Source: Serinibacter arcticus (lineage in GTDB: Bacteria > Actinomycetota > Actinomycetes > Actinomycetales > Beutenbergiaceae). From it: 64,000 nt of DNA. Positions 51,450-60,301 of this stretch are shown one piece after another (the stretch's first letter is position 1; the number at the start of each line of letters is the position of its first letter). The DNA is taken from positions 2,976,001 through 3,040,000 of the forward strand of contig NZ_PYHR01000002.1 of the NCBI RefSeq assembly GCF_003121705.1, in the 5' to 3' direction. Under the pieces are notes generated by a model. That model was not told the DNA's origin and made no database searches. It saw only the letters and a program-made list of their open reading frames with translations. The position numbers and the translations under genes are program-made.

Positions 51450-52511
51450 ATGAACCCCACCCAGGAGGCCCAGCTCGAGGTCCTCGCCGCTCGTACGGCG
51501 TCGGACCTGTTCGGCGAGAACGACGGCGACCGCTCGCGTCGTGCGGCGCTGCGCACGCTGCGCCGGCTCCGGGCCCAGCTGCACCCCGACCGGGCGCGGG
51601 CCGCCGGCGTCGACGTGGGGGAGGCGACCTCGGCGTTCGTGACGGTCGGCGACTGGCACGCGGCGTGGCTCCAGGACGGCGCGACCGGGGCGCGAGCCGC
51701 CGCGGACGGCGGGACGACGGCCGTCGTGCACGGTCGCCGTCGCGACTGGACGGTCGGGGCGCAGGTCGCAGGCGGTACGTGGTCCACCCTCTACGCCGCG
51801 GACGGGGCGGTCGCGAAGATCGCCCGCAGCGAGCGGGCCAACCGGTTGGTCGCTGTCGCGGCCTCGAGCCTCACCCGCCTCGCTGCCTTCGCCGCCACCC
51901 GCTCCTGGGCCGAGCACGGCTACCCCCACCTGGTCGACGTCGGGGAGGTGCGCGGACCGCAAGGGCGCCGCGCCGCCGTCGTGATCGAGGACCTCGGGAC
52001 CGGCACGGGACACGTCTCGCTCGAGCAGGTCCTCGCCGCCCACCCGGGCGGGCTCGACGGGCGCGACTGGGCCTGGATGATGCGGCGGCTGCTGTGGCTG
52101 GTGGCCGGGGCGCACGACGCCGGGCTCGTCCACGGCGCGATCGCGCCGGCGAACGTGCTGATCGCGCCGTCGGACCACCGGGTGGTGCTCGCCGGGTGGG
52201 GGATGTCGACGCCGAGCGGCGGCCGGCTGCCCGCGCGGATGGCGAGCGAGGCCGCGGCGTATCCGCCGGAGGCCGACGGCGCCGTGACCGGCGCGCTCGA
52301 CGTCTGGATGCTCGCGCACCTGATGGAGCGGATGCTCCGGCCGGACGAGGCGCGGCAGCGGCGGTTCGCCCGCGGCTGCCGGCAGACGGCCCCCCGGATG
52401 CGTCCGACGGCGGCCGACCTGTCCGCCGAGTACGACGACCTCCTCGACCGGCTCCACGGGCCGCGGACCTTCCGTCCCTTCCCGATGCCGGCCGTCGCTC
52501 GCACCCCCTGA
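51450..52511 (+). CDS. J-domain / pseudokinase fusion protein
   Basis: A 353-aa protein. Residues 5-70 form a DnaJ-type J domain with HPD at 45-47. A linker and a protein-kinase-like fold follow: VAKIARSE holds the putative VAIK lysine, 'VVIEDLGTG' is hinge-like, and 'HDAGLVHGAIAPANVLI' replaces the HRD catalytic loop (Asp to Ala, about residue 228). 'VVLAGWG' stands where DFG is expected. Both catalytic aspartates are missing, so it is a pseudokinase. J domains recruit Hsp70. Adjacent VWA-like and PurA-like genes follow after 58 and 25 bp. It probably acts as an adaptor or sensor of that operon. Confidence 0.75.
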   Translation: MNPTQEAQLEVLAARTASDLFGENDGDRSRRAALRTLRRLRAQLHPDRARAAGVDVGEATSAFVTVGDWHAAWLQDGATGARAAADGGTTAVVHGRRRDWTVGAQVAGGTWSTLYAADGAVAKIARSERANRLVAVAASSLTRLAAFAATRSWAEHGYPHLVDVGEVRGPQGRRAAVVIEDLGTGTGHVSLEQVLAAHPGGLDGRDWAWMMRRLLWLVAGAHDAGLVHGAIAPANVLIAPSDHRVVLAGWGMSTPSGGRLPARMASEAAAYPPEADGAVTGALDVWMLAHLMERMLRPDEARQRRFARGCRQTAPRMRPTAADLSAEYDDLLDRLHGPRTFRPFPMPAVARTP

Positions 52512-52569
52512 CCAGCACGACCCCCGAACTCCGCCGGCACCCCGCCGGCGCCAACCGAAGGAGGCTCCC

Positions 52570-53577
52570 GTGGGAGCAGGAGCGTGGAACGACAGCACGT
52601 ACCGGGCGGGTGCGGCGAGCCGCCGCAGCGCCGGGCAGGACGACTTCGGCTACACCTCGACGCTGCGTCGTCGGCCGGCCTCGGACTGGAAGGCCGACCC
52701 GGCGCTCGACCCCAAGGGCGTGACGCTGCGCGAGTCGCGCGACAGCGCCGAGCACCCGTCGTCGACGCCGATCGTCGTGCTCTTCGACGTCACGGGGTCG
52801 ATGGGCCACGTGCCGCGGATCGTGCAGCAGAAGATGTCGGGCCTGCTGGGGCTGCTCGAGCGGCAGGGCTACGTCAGCAATCCGCAGATCATGTTCGGCG
52901 CGATCGGCGACGCCGACAGCGACCGCGTGCCGCTGCAGGTCGGGCAGTTCGAGTCCGACAACCGGATGGACGAGCAGCTGCGCACGATCTTCCTCGAGGG
53001 CAACGGCGGCGGGCAGAAGAGCGAGTCCTACGAGCTCGCGGCCTACTTCGTGGCCCGCCACACCGCCACCGACCACTGGGACAGGCGCGGCCGCAAGGGC
53101 TACCTGTTCGTGATCGGCGACGAGCTCAACAAGCGTCGGCTCGAGGCGCGGCACGTGCGTCGCGTGATCGGCGACGTGCTCGAGGGTGACGTCGCGGTCG
53201 AGGCGATCTGGGCCGAGGTCCAGGAGCGGTGGGAGACGTTCTACGTGCTGCCGCGCCAGACGGCCTACTTCGACGACCCCGAGGTCAACGAGCACTGGCG
53301 AGCGCTGCTGGGCGAGCGGCTGCTGAAGCTCGAGGACCCGGCCGCGGTGGCCGAGCTGATCGCGACGACGATCGGCCTGCTCGAGGACTCGATCGACCTG
53401 GACGAGGGGCTGGCGAACCTCGGGGCGATCGGGTCCGACGGCGGGGTCGCGGTCGGGCGGGCGCTCGCGGTCGTGGGCGCGGGCGTCGCGGCCAGGGGCG
53501 CGGCCGATGCGCGAGGTGGGGGCACCGCCGTCGGGGTCCTGCCGCCCGGCCTCGACGTCCCGGACGACCTGGCCTGA
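52570..53577 (+). CDS. VWA-like (MIDAS-containing) protein
   Basis: A 335-aa soluble protein. The GTG start follows a strong AAGGAGG. A VWA-type metal-binding motif reads 'PIVVLFDVTGSMGHVPRIV' (Asp73-x-Thr-Gly-Ser77). It is followed by 'MFGAIGDADSDRVPLQVGQF' and 'FLEGNGGGQKSESYELAAYF', which carry the further MIDAS-like positions. The C-terminus is Gly/Ala-rich. VWA domains mediate metal-dependent protein contacts in AAA/chaperone-like complexes. It is the second gene of the J-pseudokinase / VWA / PurA-like operon. Confidence 0.75.
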   Translation: MGAGAWNDSTYRAGAASRRSAGQDDFGYTSTLRRRPASDWKADPALDPKGVTLRESRDSAEHPSSTPIVVLFDVTGSMGHVPRIVQQKMSGLLGLLERQGYVSNPQIMFGAIGDADSDRVPLQVGQFESDNRMDEQLRTIFLEGNGGGQKSESYELAAYFVARHTATDHWDRRGRKGYLFVIGDELNKRRLEARHVRRVIGDVLEGDVAVEAIWAEVQERWETFYVLPRQTAYFDDPEVNEHWRALLGERLLKLEDPAAVAELIATTIGLLEDSIDLDEGLANLGAIGSDGGVAVGRALAVVGAGVAARGAADARGGGTAVGVLPPGLDVPDDLA

Positions 53578-53602
53578 CACCCACCCGCTCGAGGAGCACC
53601 CC

Positions 53603-54949
53603 ATGACCACCCCCGCCATCCCGCGTGACGTGCCGATCGTCGTCGTCGGCCTGGCCTTCGGCGACGAGTCGAAGGGCGCGACCGTCGACCACCTCTGCTC
53701 GACGCGGGAGGTGGGGGCGGTCGTGCGGTTCAACGGCGGCGCGCAGGCGGCGCACAACGTGATCGCCGACGGCGTGCACCGCACCGCGCGGCTGTTCGGC
53801 TCAGGCTCGCTCGCCGGCACCCCGACGTTCCTCGCGGCTCCTGCGCTCGTGGACCCCGGCATCCTCGTGCGAGAGGCGGCGGAGCTGGCCCGGCTCGGCG
53901 TCGCGCACCCGTTCGGGCTCCTGACGGTGGACCCGGACGCGCTCGTCACCACCCCGATCCACCAGGTCGCCAACCGCACCCGCGAGGACCTGCGCGGCGC
54001 CGCGCGGCACGGGTCGACCGGGCTCGGGATCGGCGAGACCACCTGGTTCGACCTCGCCTGTCGTGCCGGGCTGCGCCGCGGTGGGACGCTGGGGAACTTC
54101 ACGGCGCTCGCGGACGCGCCGCCCGCCGACCCCGGGGCGCTGCGGGTGCGCGACCTCGCCGACCGCGCGGCGGTCCGGGCCCGGCTCGTCGACCTCGAGC
54201 GGTTCTACTACCCGCTGATCGCGCAGGGCCGTCACGACGTGCCGAGCCTGGCGGCGATGGTGGAGGAGCTGCACGACGTCGGACGGCTGCTCCAGGTCGA
54301 GCCCGCCTCCTCCTACCTCGCCCGGGCGGGCGAGCGCGGGATCGTCGTCGCGGAGGGGGCGCAGGGCGTGCTGCTGGACGAGACCTACGGCTTCCACCCG
54401 TACACGACCTGGTCGACGACGCGGCCCGCCGGCGCCCGCGCGGTGCTCGACGCCGCGGGGTTCGCCCGGCCGTACGTGCTCGGGCTGACGCGGTCGTACA
54501 CGACGCGGCACGGCGCGGGGCCGCTGCCGAGCGAGGACCCTGCGCTCCTCGCGGCGCTGCCGGAGCCGCACAACGACACGGGGGAGTACCAGGGCTCGTG
54601 GCGGACCGGGCACCTCGACCTGGTGGCGCTCGACTACGCGCGGCAGGTCGCTGGGCCGCTCGACGGTGTGGCGGTGTCGCACCTGGAGTGGGCGGACCGG
54701 GTCGACGTCGTGACGGCGTACGACGGGCTGCCGGGTGGGCGTGTGGGTCTGACCCACCGCCCCGACCACGACCTCGACGCGATGGCGAGGATCACGCGGG
54801 AGCTGGCCTCCGCCGTCGTGATCCGGGAGCGTACGGACGCCGGCCGCACCCTGGCGCTGCTGGAGCGCACGCTCCGCGCCCCGGTGGTCCTGACGGCCGA
54901 CGGCCCGACCCGCGCCGACCGCCGGGCGCACGGCGCCCCTCCCCGCTGA
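53603..54949 (+). CDS. Diverged adenylosuccinate synthetase (PurA) paralogue
   Basis: A 448-aa protein. The GTP-binding N-terminus reads FGDESKGATVD where PurA has the WGDEGKGKIVD type. The catalytic Asp (21) and first Lys (24) are kept, but neighbouring residues differ. 'RFNGGAQAAHNV' keeps the catalytic His51, yet the usual GGHNAGH is altered. 'TRSYTTRHGAGPLPSE' matches the family well. The late RRR/CGWxD substrate loop is replaced by 'QGSWRTGHLDLVALDY'. A synthetase-like reaction on a different nucleotide or partner is likely. Phage PurZ is an alternative comparison. The operon with chaperone-like adaptors argues against housekeeping purine synthesis. Confidence 0.8.
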   Translation: MTTPAIPRDVPIVVVGLAFGDESKGATVDHLCSTREVGAVVRFNGGAQAAHNVIADGVHRTARLFGSGSLAGTPTFLAAPALVDPGILVREAAELARLGVAHPFGLLTVDPDALVTTPIHQVANRTREDLRGAARHGSTGLGIGETTWFDLACRAGLRRGGTLGNFTALADAPPADPGALRVRDLADRAAVRARLVDLERFYYPLIAQGRHDVPSLAAMVEELHDVGRLLQVEPASSYLARAGERGIVVAEGAQGVLLDETYGFHPYTTWSTTRPAGARAVLDAAGFARPYVLGLTRSYTTRHGAGPLPSEDPALLAALPEPHNDTGEYQGSWRTGHLDLVALDYARQVAGPLDGVAVSHLEWADRVDVVTAYDGLPGGRVGLTHRPDHDLDAMARITRELASAVVIRERTDAGRTLALLERTLRAPVVLTADGPTRADRRAHGAPPR

Positions 54950-55012
54950 GTGCTGACTCGTTGCCGCCCCTGACGGCGTGTCGGCGGCAGAAACTCAGCA
55001 CTCAGCGGTGGG
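54943..55012. repeat. Palindromic repeat, family B copy 2
   Basis: The same element as 43424-43492: a core at 54972-54992 and CTCAGCACTCA at 54994-55004, with a left arm CGCTGAGTGCTGA. It supplies the stop codon of the PurA-like gene (TGA 54947-54949) and lies between that gene and the convergent NrtR-like gene, where it can act as a bidirectional terminator. Confidence 0.75.
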
Positions 55013-55014
55013 GG

Positions 55015-55626
55015 TCAGTCCTGCCAGCGCCAGACGCGGCCCGGGCGACCCGGGCCGTGGCCGGCGGGCTCGCCGCGCTCCAGGCCCGGCAGGCGGGCGA
55101 GGTCGCGGTTGAGGTTCCCGCGGTCGACCTTGCCGACCAGCGCCTGGGTGAGCGCGACGGCATCGCCCGCCGAGAAGGTCCGGCCCGTCAGCGCGCGGCT
55201 GAAGGTGAGGTCGCGCCACAGCAGCGACGCCAGCAGCGGGCGCGTCGTGGCGAGGATCTGGTCGTGGTCGAAGGCGAGGGGCGGCGTCGCGTCGAGGCCG
55301 TGCCAGACGGCGGCGTCCCCGGCGCCCGACCCCACCACGGCCCACGTCGCGACCGACAGCGTCGGTCCGCGCGGATCCCGGTTGGGCTCGTCGAACGTGA
55401 GCAGCTGCCCCGTGGCGACCGGCGCGGCGTCGACCTTCGCCAGCGCGCGACGGGCCGCGTGCGCGATCGTCTCGTCGGCCAGCAGGAGGACGCCTGGCAG
55501 CGCGAGCTCACCGGCGAACGGGTCGAACGGGCGGACGTGCGTGGCGAGCTCGAGCCCGCGGGCGGCCCGGTCGAACCGGAGCGCGAGGACGTCGACGCTG
55601 ACGTGGGTGGCGGGCGTCGGAGTCAC
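55015..55626 (-). CDS. NrtR-like Nudix/winged-helix protein
   Basis: About 203 aa from a GTG at 55626. The N-terminal Nudix fold has a degenerate box ('GVLLLADETIAHAARRALAK'; several catalytic Glu are absent), so it is a ligand-binding rather than hydrolytic Nudix domain. The C-terminal winged helix ('ALTGRTFSAGDAVALTQALV', 'DRGNLNRDLARLPGL') resembles NrtR-type regulators that sense ADP-ribose-like metabolites. It is convergent with the PurA-like operon and divergent from the RND pump. It may regulate one of them in response to a nucleotide (inference). Confidence 0.7.
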   Translation of the reverse strand: MTPTPATHVSVDVLALRFDRAARGLELATHVRPFDPFAGELALPGVLLLADETIAHAARRALAKVDAAPVATGQLLTFDEPNRDPRGPTLSVATWAVVGSGAGDAAVWHGLDATPPLAFDHDQILATTRPLLASLLWRDLTFSRALTGRTFSAGDAVALTQALVGKVDRGNLNRDLARLPGLERGEPAGHGPGRPGRVWRWQD

Positions 55627-55711
55627 CCGGCCGAGTCTAGGAGGCCCGGGGTCACCCGCCCCGCCGACCCCCAGCCGCCCGACCACCCTCTACCGCCGTA
55701 GCCTGATCCTC

Positions 55712-58700
55712 GTGTCCCGTCTCGCGCAGCTCTCCCTGGGCCGTCGTGCCCTCACCGCCCTCATCACCGCCGCGATCGCGATCCTCGGGGTCGTGAGCCT
55801 CGGCTCGCTGCGCCAGGAGCTCATCCCGTCGGTCTCGCTGCCCGTGGCCGCCGTCGTCGGCGTCTACCCGGGCGCCTCGCCGGAGATCGTCGAGACCCAG
55901 GTGACCGCGCCGCTCGAGCAGGCCGCGCTCGGCATCGGCGGCGTCGAGAGCGTCAGCTCGACCGCGTCTTCGAACGTCTCGACCACGACGATCGAGTTCC
56001 GCTACGGCATCAACGTGACCGACGCCGTCTCCCAGCTCCGCGGCGCGATCGACGCGATCTCCGGCCAGCTGCCCGACGACGTCGACCCGCAGGTGATCGC
56101 CGGCTCCATCGACGACCTGCCCGTCCTGCAGCTCGCGGTCAGCGGCGGCGGCGACTCCGCCGCGCTCCAGCAGGGCGTCACCGACATCCTCCAGCCCGCA
56201 CTCGAGGACATCCCCGGCGTCCGCGGCGTCTCCGTCACCGGTGCGCCCGAGCGCCAGGTGCAGCTCGACGTCGACCCCGTCGTGCTCGCCGCGAACGGTC
56301 TCACGCCCGACGCCGTCCTCGGCGTGCTCGAGGACAACGGCGTCAGCATCCCCACCGGCACGGTCACCGACGGCGACCAGACCCTCTCGGTCCAGGTCGG
56401 CACCCCGATCACCGATCTCGCCGCGCTCGAGGCGCTCCCGCTCACGACGGCGGAGGGCGCCACCGTGCCGCTCGGCCAGGTGGTCACGGTGACCGACGGC
56501 GAGGCGCCCTCGACGTCGTACTCGCGCGTCGACGGCGAGGACTCGCTCGCCGTCGCCGTCACCAAGACGCCCGAGGCGAACGTCGTGGAGGTCTCCGAGG
56601 CCGTCCAGGCCGAGCTCGACGCGCTGGCCGACCGCCTCGACGCGCAGGCGATCTCCGCGACCGTGGTCTTCGACCAGGCGCCGTTCATCACCGAGTCGAT
56701 CGAGGGCCTGGCCACCGAGGGCGGGCTCGGGCTCGTGTTCGCCGTCGTCGTGATCCTGCTGTTCCTGGTCTCCTGGCGCTCGACGGCGGTCTCCGCCGTC
56801 TCCATCCCGCTGTCGCTGCTCGTGGCCTTCTCGGTCATGAACGCCACGGGCTACACGCTCAACATCCTCACGCTGGCGGCCCTGACGATCTCGATCGGGC
56901 GCGTGGTCGACGACTCGATCGTCGTCATCGAGAACATCACGCGGCACCTCAGCTACGGCGAGGAGCGCACGGCGGCGGTGATCGGTGCCGTGAAGGAGGT
57001 CGGCGGGGCCATCACGTCCTCGACGCTCGCGACCATCGCCGTGTTCCTGCCGATCGGGTTCGTCAGCGGGTTCGTCGGGGAGATCTTCCGACCGTTCGCG
57101 TTCACCGTCGCGATCGCGATGCTGGCCTCGCTGTTCGTCGCCCTCACGATCATCCCGGTGCTGGCGTACTGGTTCCTCAAGAGCCCGGTGGCCGTCGACG
57201 GCGACGAGGAGGCCGCCGCCGAGGCGCAGCGCGTCGTCCGCGAGAAGGCCGAGGCCAAGGAGCGCCGCGGGATCTGGCAGCGCGGGTACCTCCCGCTGCT
57301 CGCGGCGTCGCTCCGCCGCCCGTTCGTGGCGCTCGGCGTCGCGTTCGCGGTGCTCGCGGGGACGCTCGCCCTCGTGCCGCAGCTCGAGACCAACCTCATC
57401 GGCGACTCCGGTCAGGACACCGTGACCGTCACGGCCGGCTACACGCCGGGCACCTCGCTCGAGGCGCAGGACGCCGCCGCGCGCGGCATCGAGGCCGAGC
57501 TCATCGGGCTGGACGGGGTCGAGTCGGTCCAGACGTCCGTCGGGTCGGGCGACGGCGCGGCCGCCTTCTTCGGCGGGGGCAGCGCCGGGTCGGCGACGTT
57601 TGCGCTCACCCTCGCGCACGACGGCGACGGCGTCGCGATCACCGACGAGGTGCGCTCCGTCGTCGCTGACCTGGTCGCCGAGCCCGTGCGCGACATCGAG
57701 GTCTCGGCGGGTGCCGCCGGGTTCGGCACGAGCTCGACGGTCGACCTCGTCGTCACGGCCGACGACCCGGCTGTGCTGGCCGAGGCCGCCGACGTCGCGC
57801 TCGCCGCGGCGCGGGAGGTGCCGGGCACCAGCGCGGTCTCGACCTCCGCCGCCGCGGACCAGCCCGTGATCCAGGTGAGCGTCGACCGGGACGCGGCGGC
57901 CGCCGTCGGGCTCTCGGAGACCGCCGTGGCCACCACGGTGGCCGGCGTGATGGCGACGCCGGAGGTCGGGCAGGTCCAGCTCGACGACGCCCGCGTCACC
58001 GTGGTCGCCTCCTTCGGCGACGGGCCCGCCTCGGTCGAGGAGCTGCAGGCGCTGCCGCTGCTGACCGACGCCGGGCCGGTGCCGCTCGCGCAGGTCGCGA
58101 CCGTCGAGGTCGTGGAGACGCCGGCGGCGATCACGCGCGTGGACGGGCGCCGGACCGTGACGATCGCGCTCACGCCGGCGGGGCAGGACGTCGGGGCGCT
58201 GACCGCCGACGTCACCGCCGCGATCGACGACCTCCAGCTCCCCGCGGGCGCGGACGTCGACGTCGCCGGGCTGGCGACCGACCAGGCCGAGGCGTTCGAG
58301 GACCTCGGGCTCGCGCTCGTGCTCGCCGTCGCGATCGTCTACATCGTGCTCGTGGCGACGTTCAACTCGCTCGGCCAGCCGCTCATCCTGCTGGTGTCGG
58401 TGCCGTTCGCGGTCACCGGGTCGCTCGTCGCGCTGCTGCTCACGGGGACGCCGCTCGGGGTGCCCGCGCTGATCGGGTTCCTCATGCTCGTGGGCGTCGT
58501 GGTCTCCAACGCCATCGTGCTGATCGACCTCATCAACCAGTACCGAACACGCGGCCGCTCGATCGCCGACGCCGTCACGGAGGGTGCGCGCAAGCGTCTC
58601 CGCCCGATCGTCATGACGGCCGCCGCGACGATCTTCGCGCTGCTGCCCATGGCGTTCGGCATCACCGGCGGCGGGGCGTTCATCTCGCAGCCGCTCGCCG

Positions 58701-58972
58701 TCGTGGTCATCGGCGGGCTCATCAGCTCGACGGCGCTGACGCTCGTCGTGGTGCCGGTGCTGTACGTGCTGGTGGAGCGGGGCAAGGAGCGTCGGGCCGC
58801 GAAGCGGGCGGCGAAGCGTGGGGAGGGTGCGTCGGCGGCCGACGGGTCGGAGTCGGTCGAGGGTGACGAGCCGGAGTCGTCCGACGAGCCGACCCCGCTC
58901 GACCCCGACGCCGACGCCCTCGCCGGCGAGCGCGCCCCGATCGAGCACCGCGGTCGCCACGCCGCCACCTGA
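55712..58972 (+). CDS. RND-family efflux transporter (AcrB/SwrC-like)
   Basis: A 1086-aa protein with a GTG start (VSRLAQLSLGRRALT). It has twelve transmembrane segments in two halves with large porter loops. The proton-relay motif is VVDDSIVVIENI (about residue 410), and 'VSNAIVLIDLINQYRTRG' marks the second half. The C-terminal 70 residues are a highly acidic and basic cytoplasmic tail. There is no adjacent periplasmic adaptor gene, as expected for a single-membrane actinomycete. It probably exports lipophilic compounds, drugs or lipids. Confidence 0.9.
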   Translation: MSRLAQLSLGRRALTALITAAIAILGVVSLGSLRQELIPSVSLPVAAVVGVYPGASPEIVETQVTAPLEQAALGIGGVESVSSTASSNVSTTTIEFRYGINVTDAVSQLRGAIDAISGQLPDDVDPQVIAGSIDDLPVLQLAVSGGGDSAALQQGVTDILQPALEDIPGVRGVSVTGAPERQVQLDVDPVVLAANGLTPDAVLGVLEDNGVSIPTGTVTDGDQTLSVQVGTPITDLAALEALPLTTAEGATVPLGQVVTVTDGEAPSTSYSRVDGEDSLAVAVTKTPEANVVEVSEAVQAELDALADRLDAQAISATVVFDQAPFITESIEGLATEGGLGLVFAVVVILLFLVSWRSTAVSAVSIPLSLLVAFSVMNATGYTLNILTLAALTISIGRVVDDSIVVIENITRHLSYGEERTAAVIGAVKEVGGAITSSTLATIAVFLPIGFVSGFVGEIFRPFAFTVAIAMLASLFVALTIIPVLAYWFLKSPVAVDGDEEAAAEAQRVVREKAEAKERRGIWQRGYLPLLAASLRRPFVALGVAFAVLAGTLALVPQLETNLIGDSGQDTVTVTAGYTPGTSLEAQDAAARGIEAELIGLDGVESVQTSVGSGDGAAAFFGGGSAGSATFALTLAHDGDGVAITDEVRSVVADLVAEPVRDIEVSAGAAGFGTSSTVDLVVTADDPAVLAEAADVALAAAREVPGTSAVSTSAAADQPVIQVSVDRDAAAAVGLSETAVATTVAGVMATPEVGQVQLDDARVTVVASFGDGPASVEELQALPLLTDAGPVPLAQVATVEVVETPAAITRVDGRRTVTIALTPAGQDVGALTADVTAAIDDLQLPAGADVDVAGLATDQAEAFEDLGLALVLAVAIVYIVLVATFNSLGQPLILLVSVPFAVTGSLVALLLTGTPLGVPALIGFLMLVGVVVSNAIVLIDLINQYRTRGRSIADAVTEGARKRLRPIVMTAAATIFALLPMAFGITGGGAFISQPLAVVVIGGLISSTALTLVVVPVLYVLVERGKERRAAKRAAKRGEGASAADGSESVEGDEPESSDEPTPLDPDADALAGERAPIEHRGRHAAT

Positions 58973-59032
58973 CCCCGACCCCGTCCGCCGTTCTCGCGGG
59001 ACGGGCCAACCCGATCCGTGGCGAACGGTTCA

Positions 59033-59046
59033 TGAGAGACCTCTCA
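59033..59046 (+). promoter_or_regulatory. Dyad upstream of the glycan operon
   Basis: A perfect dyad, TGAGAG-AC-CTCTCA, lies 47 bp upstream of the first glycosyltransferase start. It is a possible operator. Nothing identifies the regulator. Confidence 0.3.
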
Positions 59047-59092
59047 CGTCGGCCTCACGTTGTTCTCCCGCAGGCCCGGCACCGTTCACGTC

Positions 59093-60301
59093 ATGGTCAG
59101 CCACCACCGCCCCCTCGGCAGCCCCGGTCCCCGCCCCCGCGTCGCCCTGTACTCCCACGACGCGCAGGGTCTCGGACACATCCGCCGCAACCTCGCGATC
59201 GCCGAGAGCCTGGCGCCGCTCGGGGCGGACGTTCTGCTCCTCACGGGCGCACCGGCGACGGCGGCGGCCCGCCGTCCCCCGGGCGTCGACCTCGTCGCGG
59301 TGCCCGCGCTGGCCAAGGACGCCGACGGCGGCTACGGCGCCCGCCACCTGGGTCTCGACCTCGACGCGACGCTCCGGATCCGGGCGGACGTGCTCCGCGC
59401 CGCCGTCGCGAGCTTCCGCCCCGACCTGCTGATCGTCGACAAGCACCCCCGCGGTTTCCGCGGCGAGATGGAGGGCGCGCTGCGCGAGGCCCGCCGGCAG
59501 GGCGCCCGCACGGTGCTCGGCCTGCGGGACGTGCTCGACACCCCTGACGTCGCCCGGCACGAGTGGCGCCGGGACCGTGGCGCGGCCGCCGTCGCCGAGC
59601 TCTACGACGAGACCTGGGTCTACGGGGACCCGCGGGTGCACGACGTCGCGGCCGTCCTCGACCTCGACGGCCCGGTGCGGGCCACCGGCTACCTGGCCCA
59701 CGGCCGGGTCCCGGCGCTGGGCGACGGCGTCCCGCCGAGCGGCGCCCCGGCCACGCCGTACGTCCTGTGCGTGCTGGGCGGCGGGTCCGACGGCGAGGAG
59801 CTCGCCGAGGCGTTCACCCGTGCCGCCATGCCCGCCGGCCACACCGGCGTCCTCATCACCGGCCCGCACCTGCCCGAACCCCTGCGCCGGGCGGCGAAGT
59901 CGCGCGCCGCCCGACGGTCCGACCTGCGCGTCCACACCTGGCGCGAGGACCTGGTGCGCTGGTACGCGGGAGCCGCGGCCGTCGTCGCGATGGGCGGTTA
60001 CAACACCGTGTGCGAGGTGCTCGCCACCGACCGCCCCCTGCTGGTGGTGCCGCGGACGACGCCGCGCGCCGAGCAGCTCGTGCGGGCCGAGGCGATGGCC
60101 CGGCTCGGCGCGCTCGCGGTGTGCCGACCGGAGGACCTGGGGCCCGAGGCCCTGACGCGGGAGCTGGCGGCGCTGATCGCCGGACCGCCGCCGACCCGGA
60201 CGGAGATCGACCTCGACGGGCTCGCGCGCGTGCCGGCCCTGGCGGCCGCGCTGATCGCGTCCACCGTCGCGCCCGCGGGGACGGAGCCCCTCAGTGCCTG
60301 A
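59093..60301 (+). CDS. MurG-like glycosyltransferase (GT28-type)
   Basis: A 402-aa protein starting MVSHHRPLG. The N-terminal Rossmann part reads 'VALYSHDAQGLGHIRRNLAI', as in MurG/monogalactosyldiacylglycerol-synthase-type enzymes. The C-terminal UDP-sugar site reads 'WYAGAAAVVAMGGYNTVCEV' followed by 'PRTTPRAEQLVRAEAM'. It is the first gene of a tight operon and overlaps the next glycosyltransferase by eight bases. Acceptor and sugar are unknown; it is probably cytoplasmic-face assembly of an exported glycan or glycolipid. Confidence 0.85.
   Translation: MVSHHRPLGSPGPRPRVALYSHDAQGLGHIRRNLAIAESLAPLGADVLLLTGAPATAAARRPPGVDLVAVPALAKDADGGYGARHLGLDLDATLRIRADVLRAAVASFRPDLLIVDKHPRGFRGEMEGALREARRQGARTVLGLRDVLDTPDVARHEWRRDRGAAAVAELYDETWVYGDPRVHDVAAVLDLDGPVRATGYLAHGRVPALGDGVPPSGAPATPYVLCVLGGGSDGEELAEAFTRAAMPAGHTGVLITGPHLPEPLRRAAKSRAARRSDLRVHTWREDLVRWYAGAAAVVAMGGYNTVCEVLATDRPLLVVPRTTPRAEQLVRAEAMARLGALAVCRPEDLGPEALTRELAALIAGPPPTRTEIDLDGLARVPALAAALIASTVAPAGTEPLSA

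Noticed and set aside
53603-54949. Phage-type PurZ (2-aminoadenine synthesis)
   Set aside because: Length and the YTTRxGxGP block fit the PurA lineage, and no phage or dNTP-modifying genes are adjacent; a PurZ role stays only a remote option.
55652-58960. 1102-codon open frame opposite the RND pump
   Set aside because: Antisense shadow; highly charged repetitive composition and no recognisable fold.
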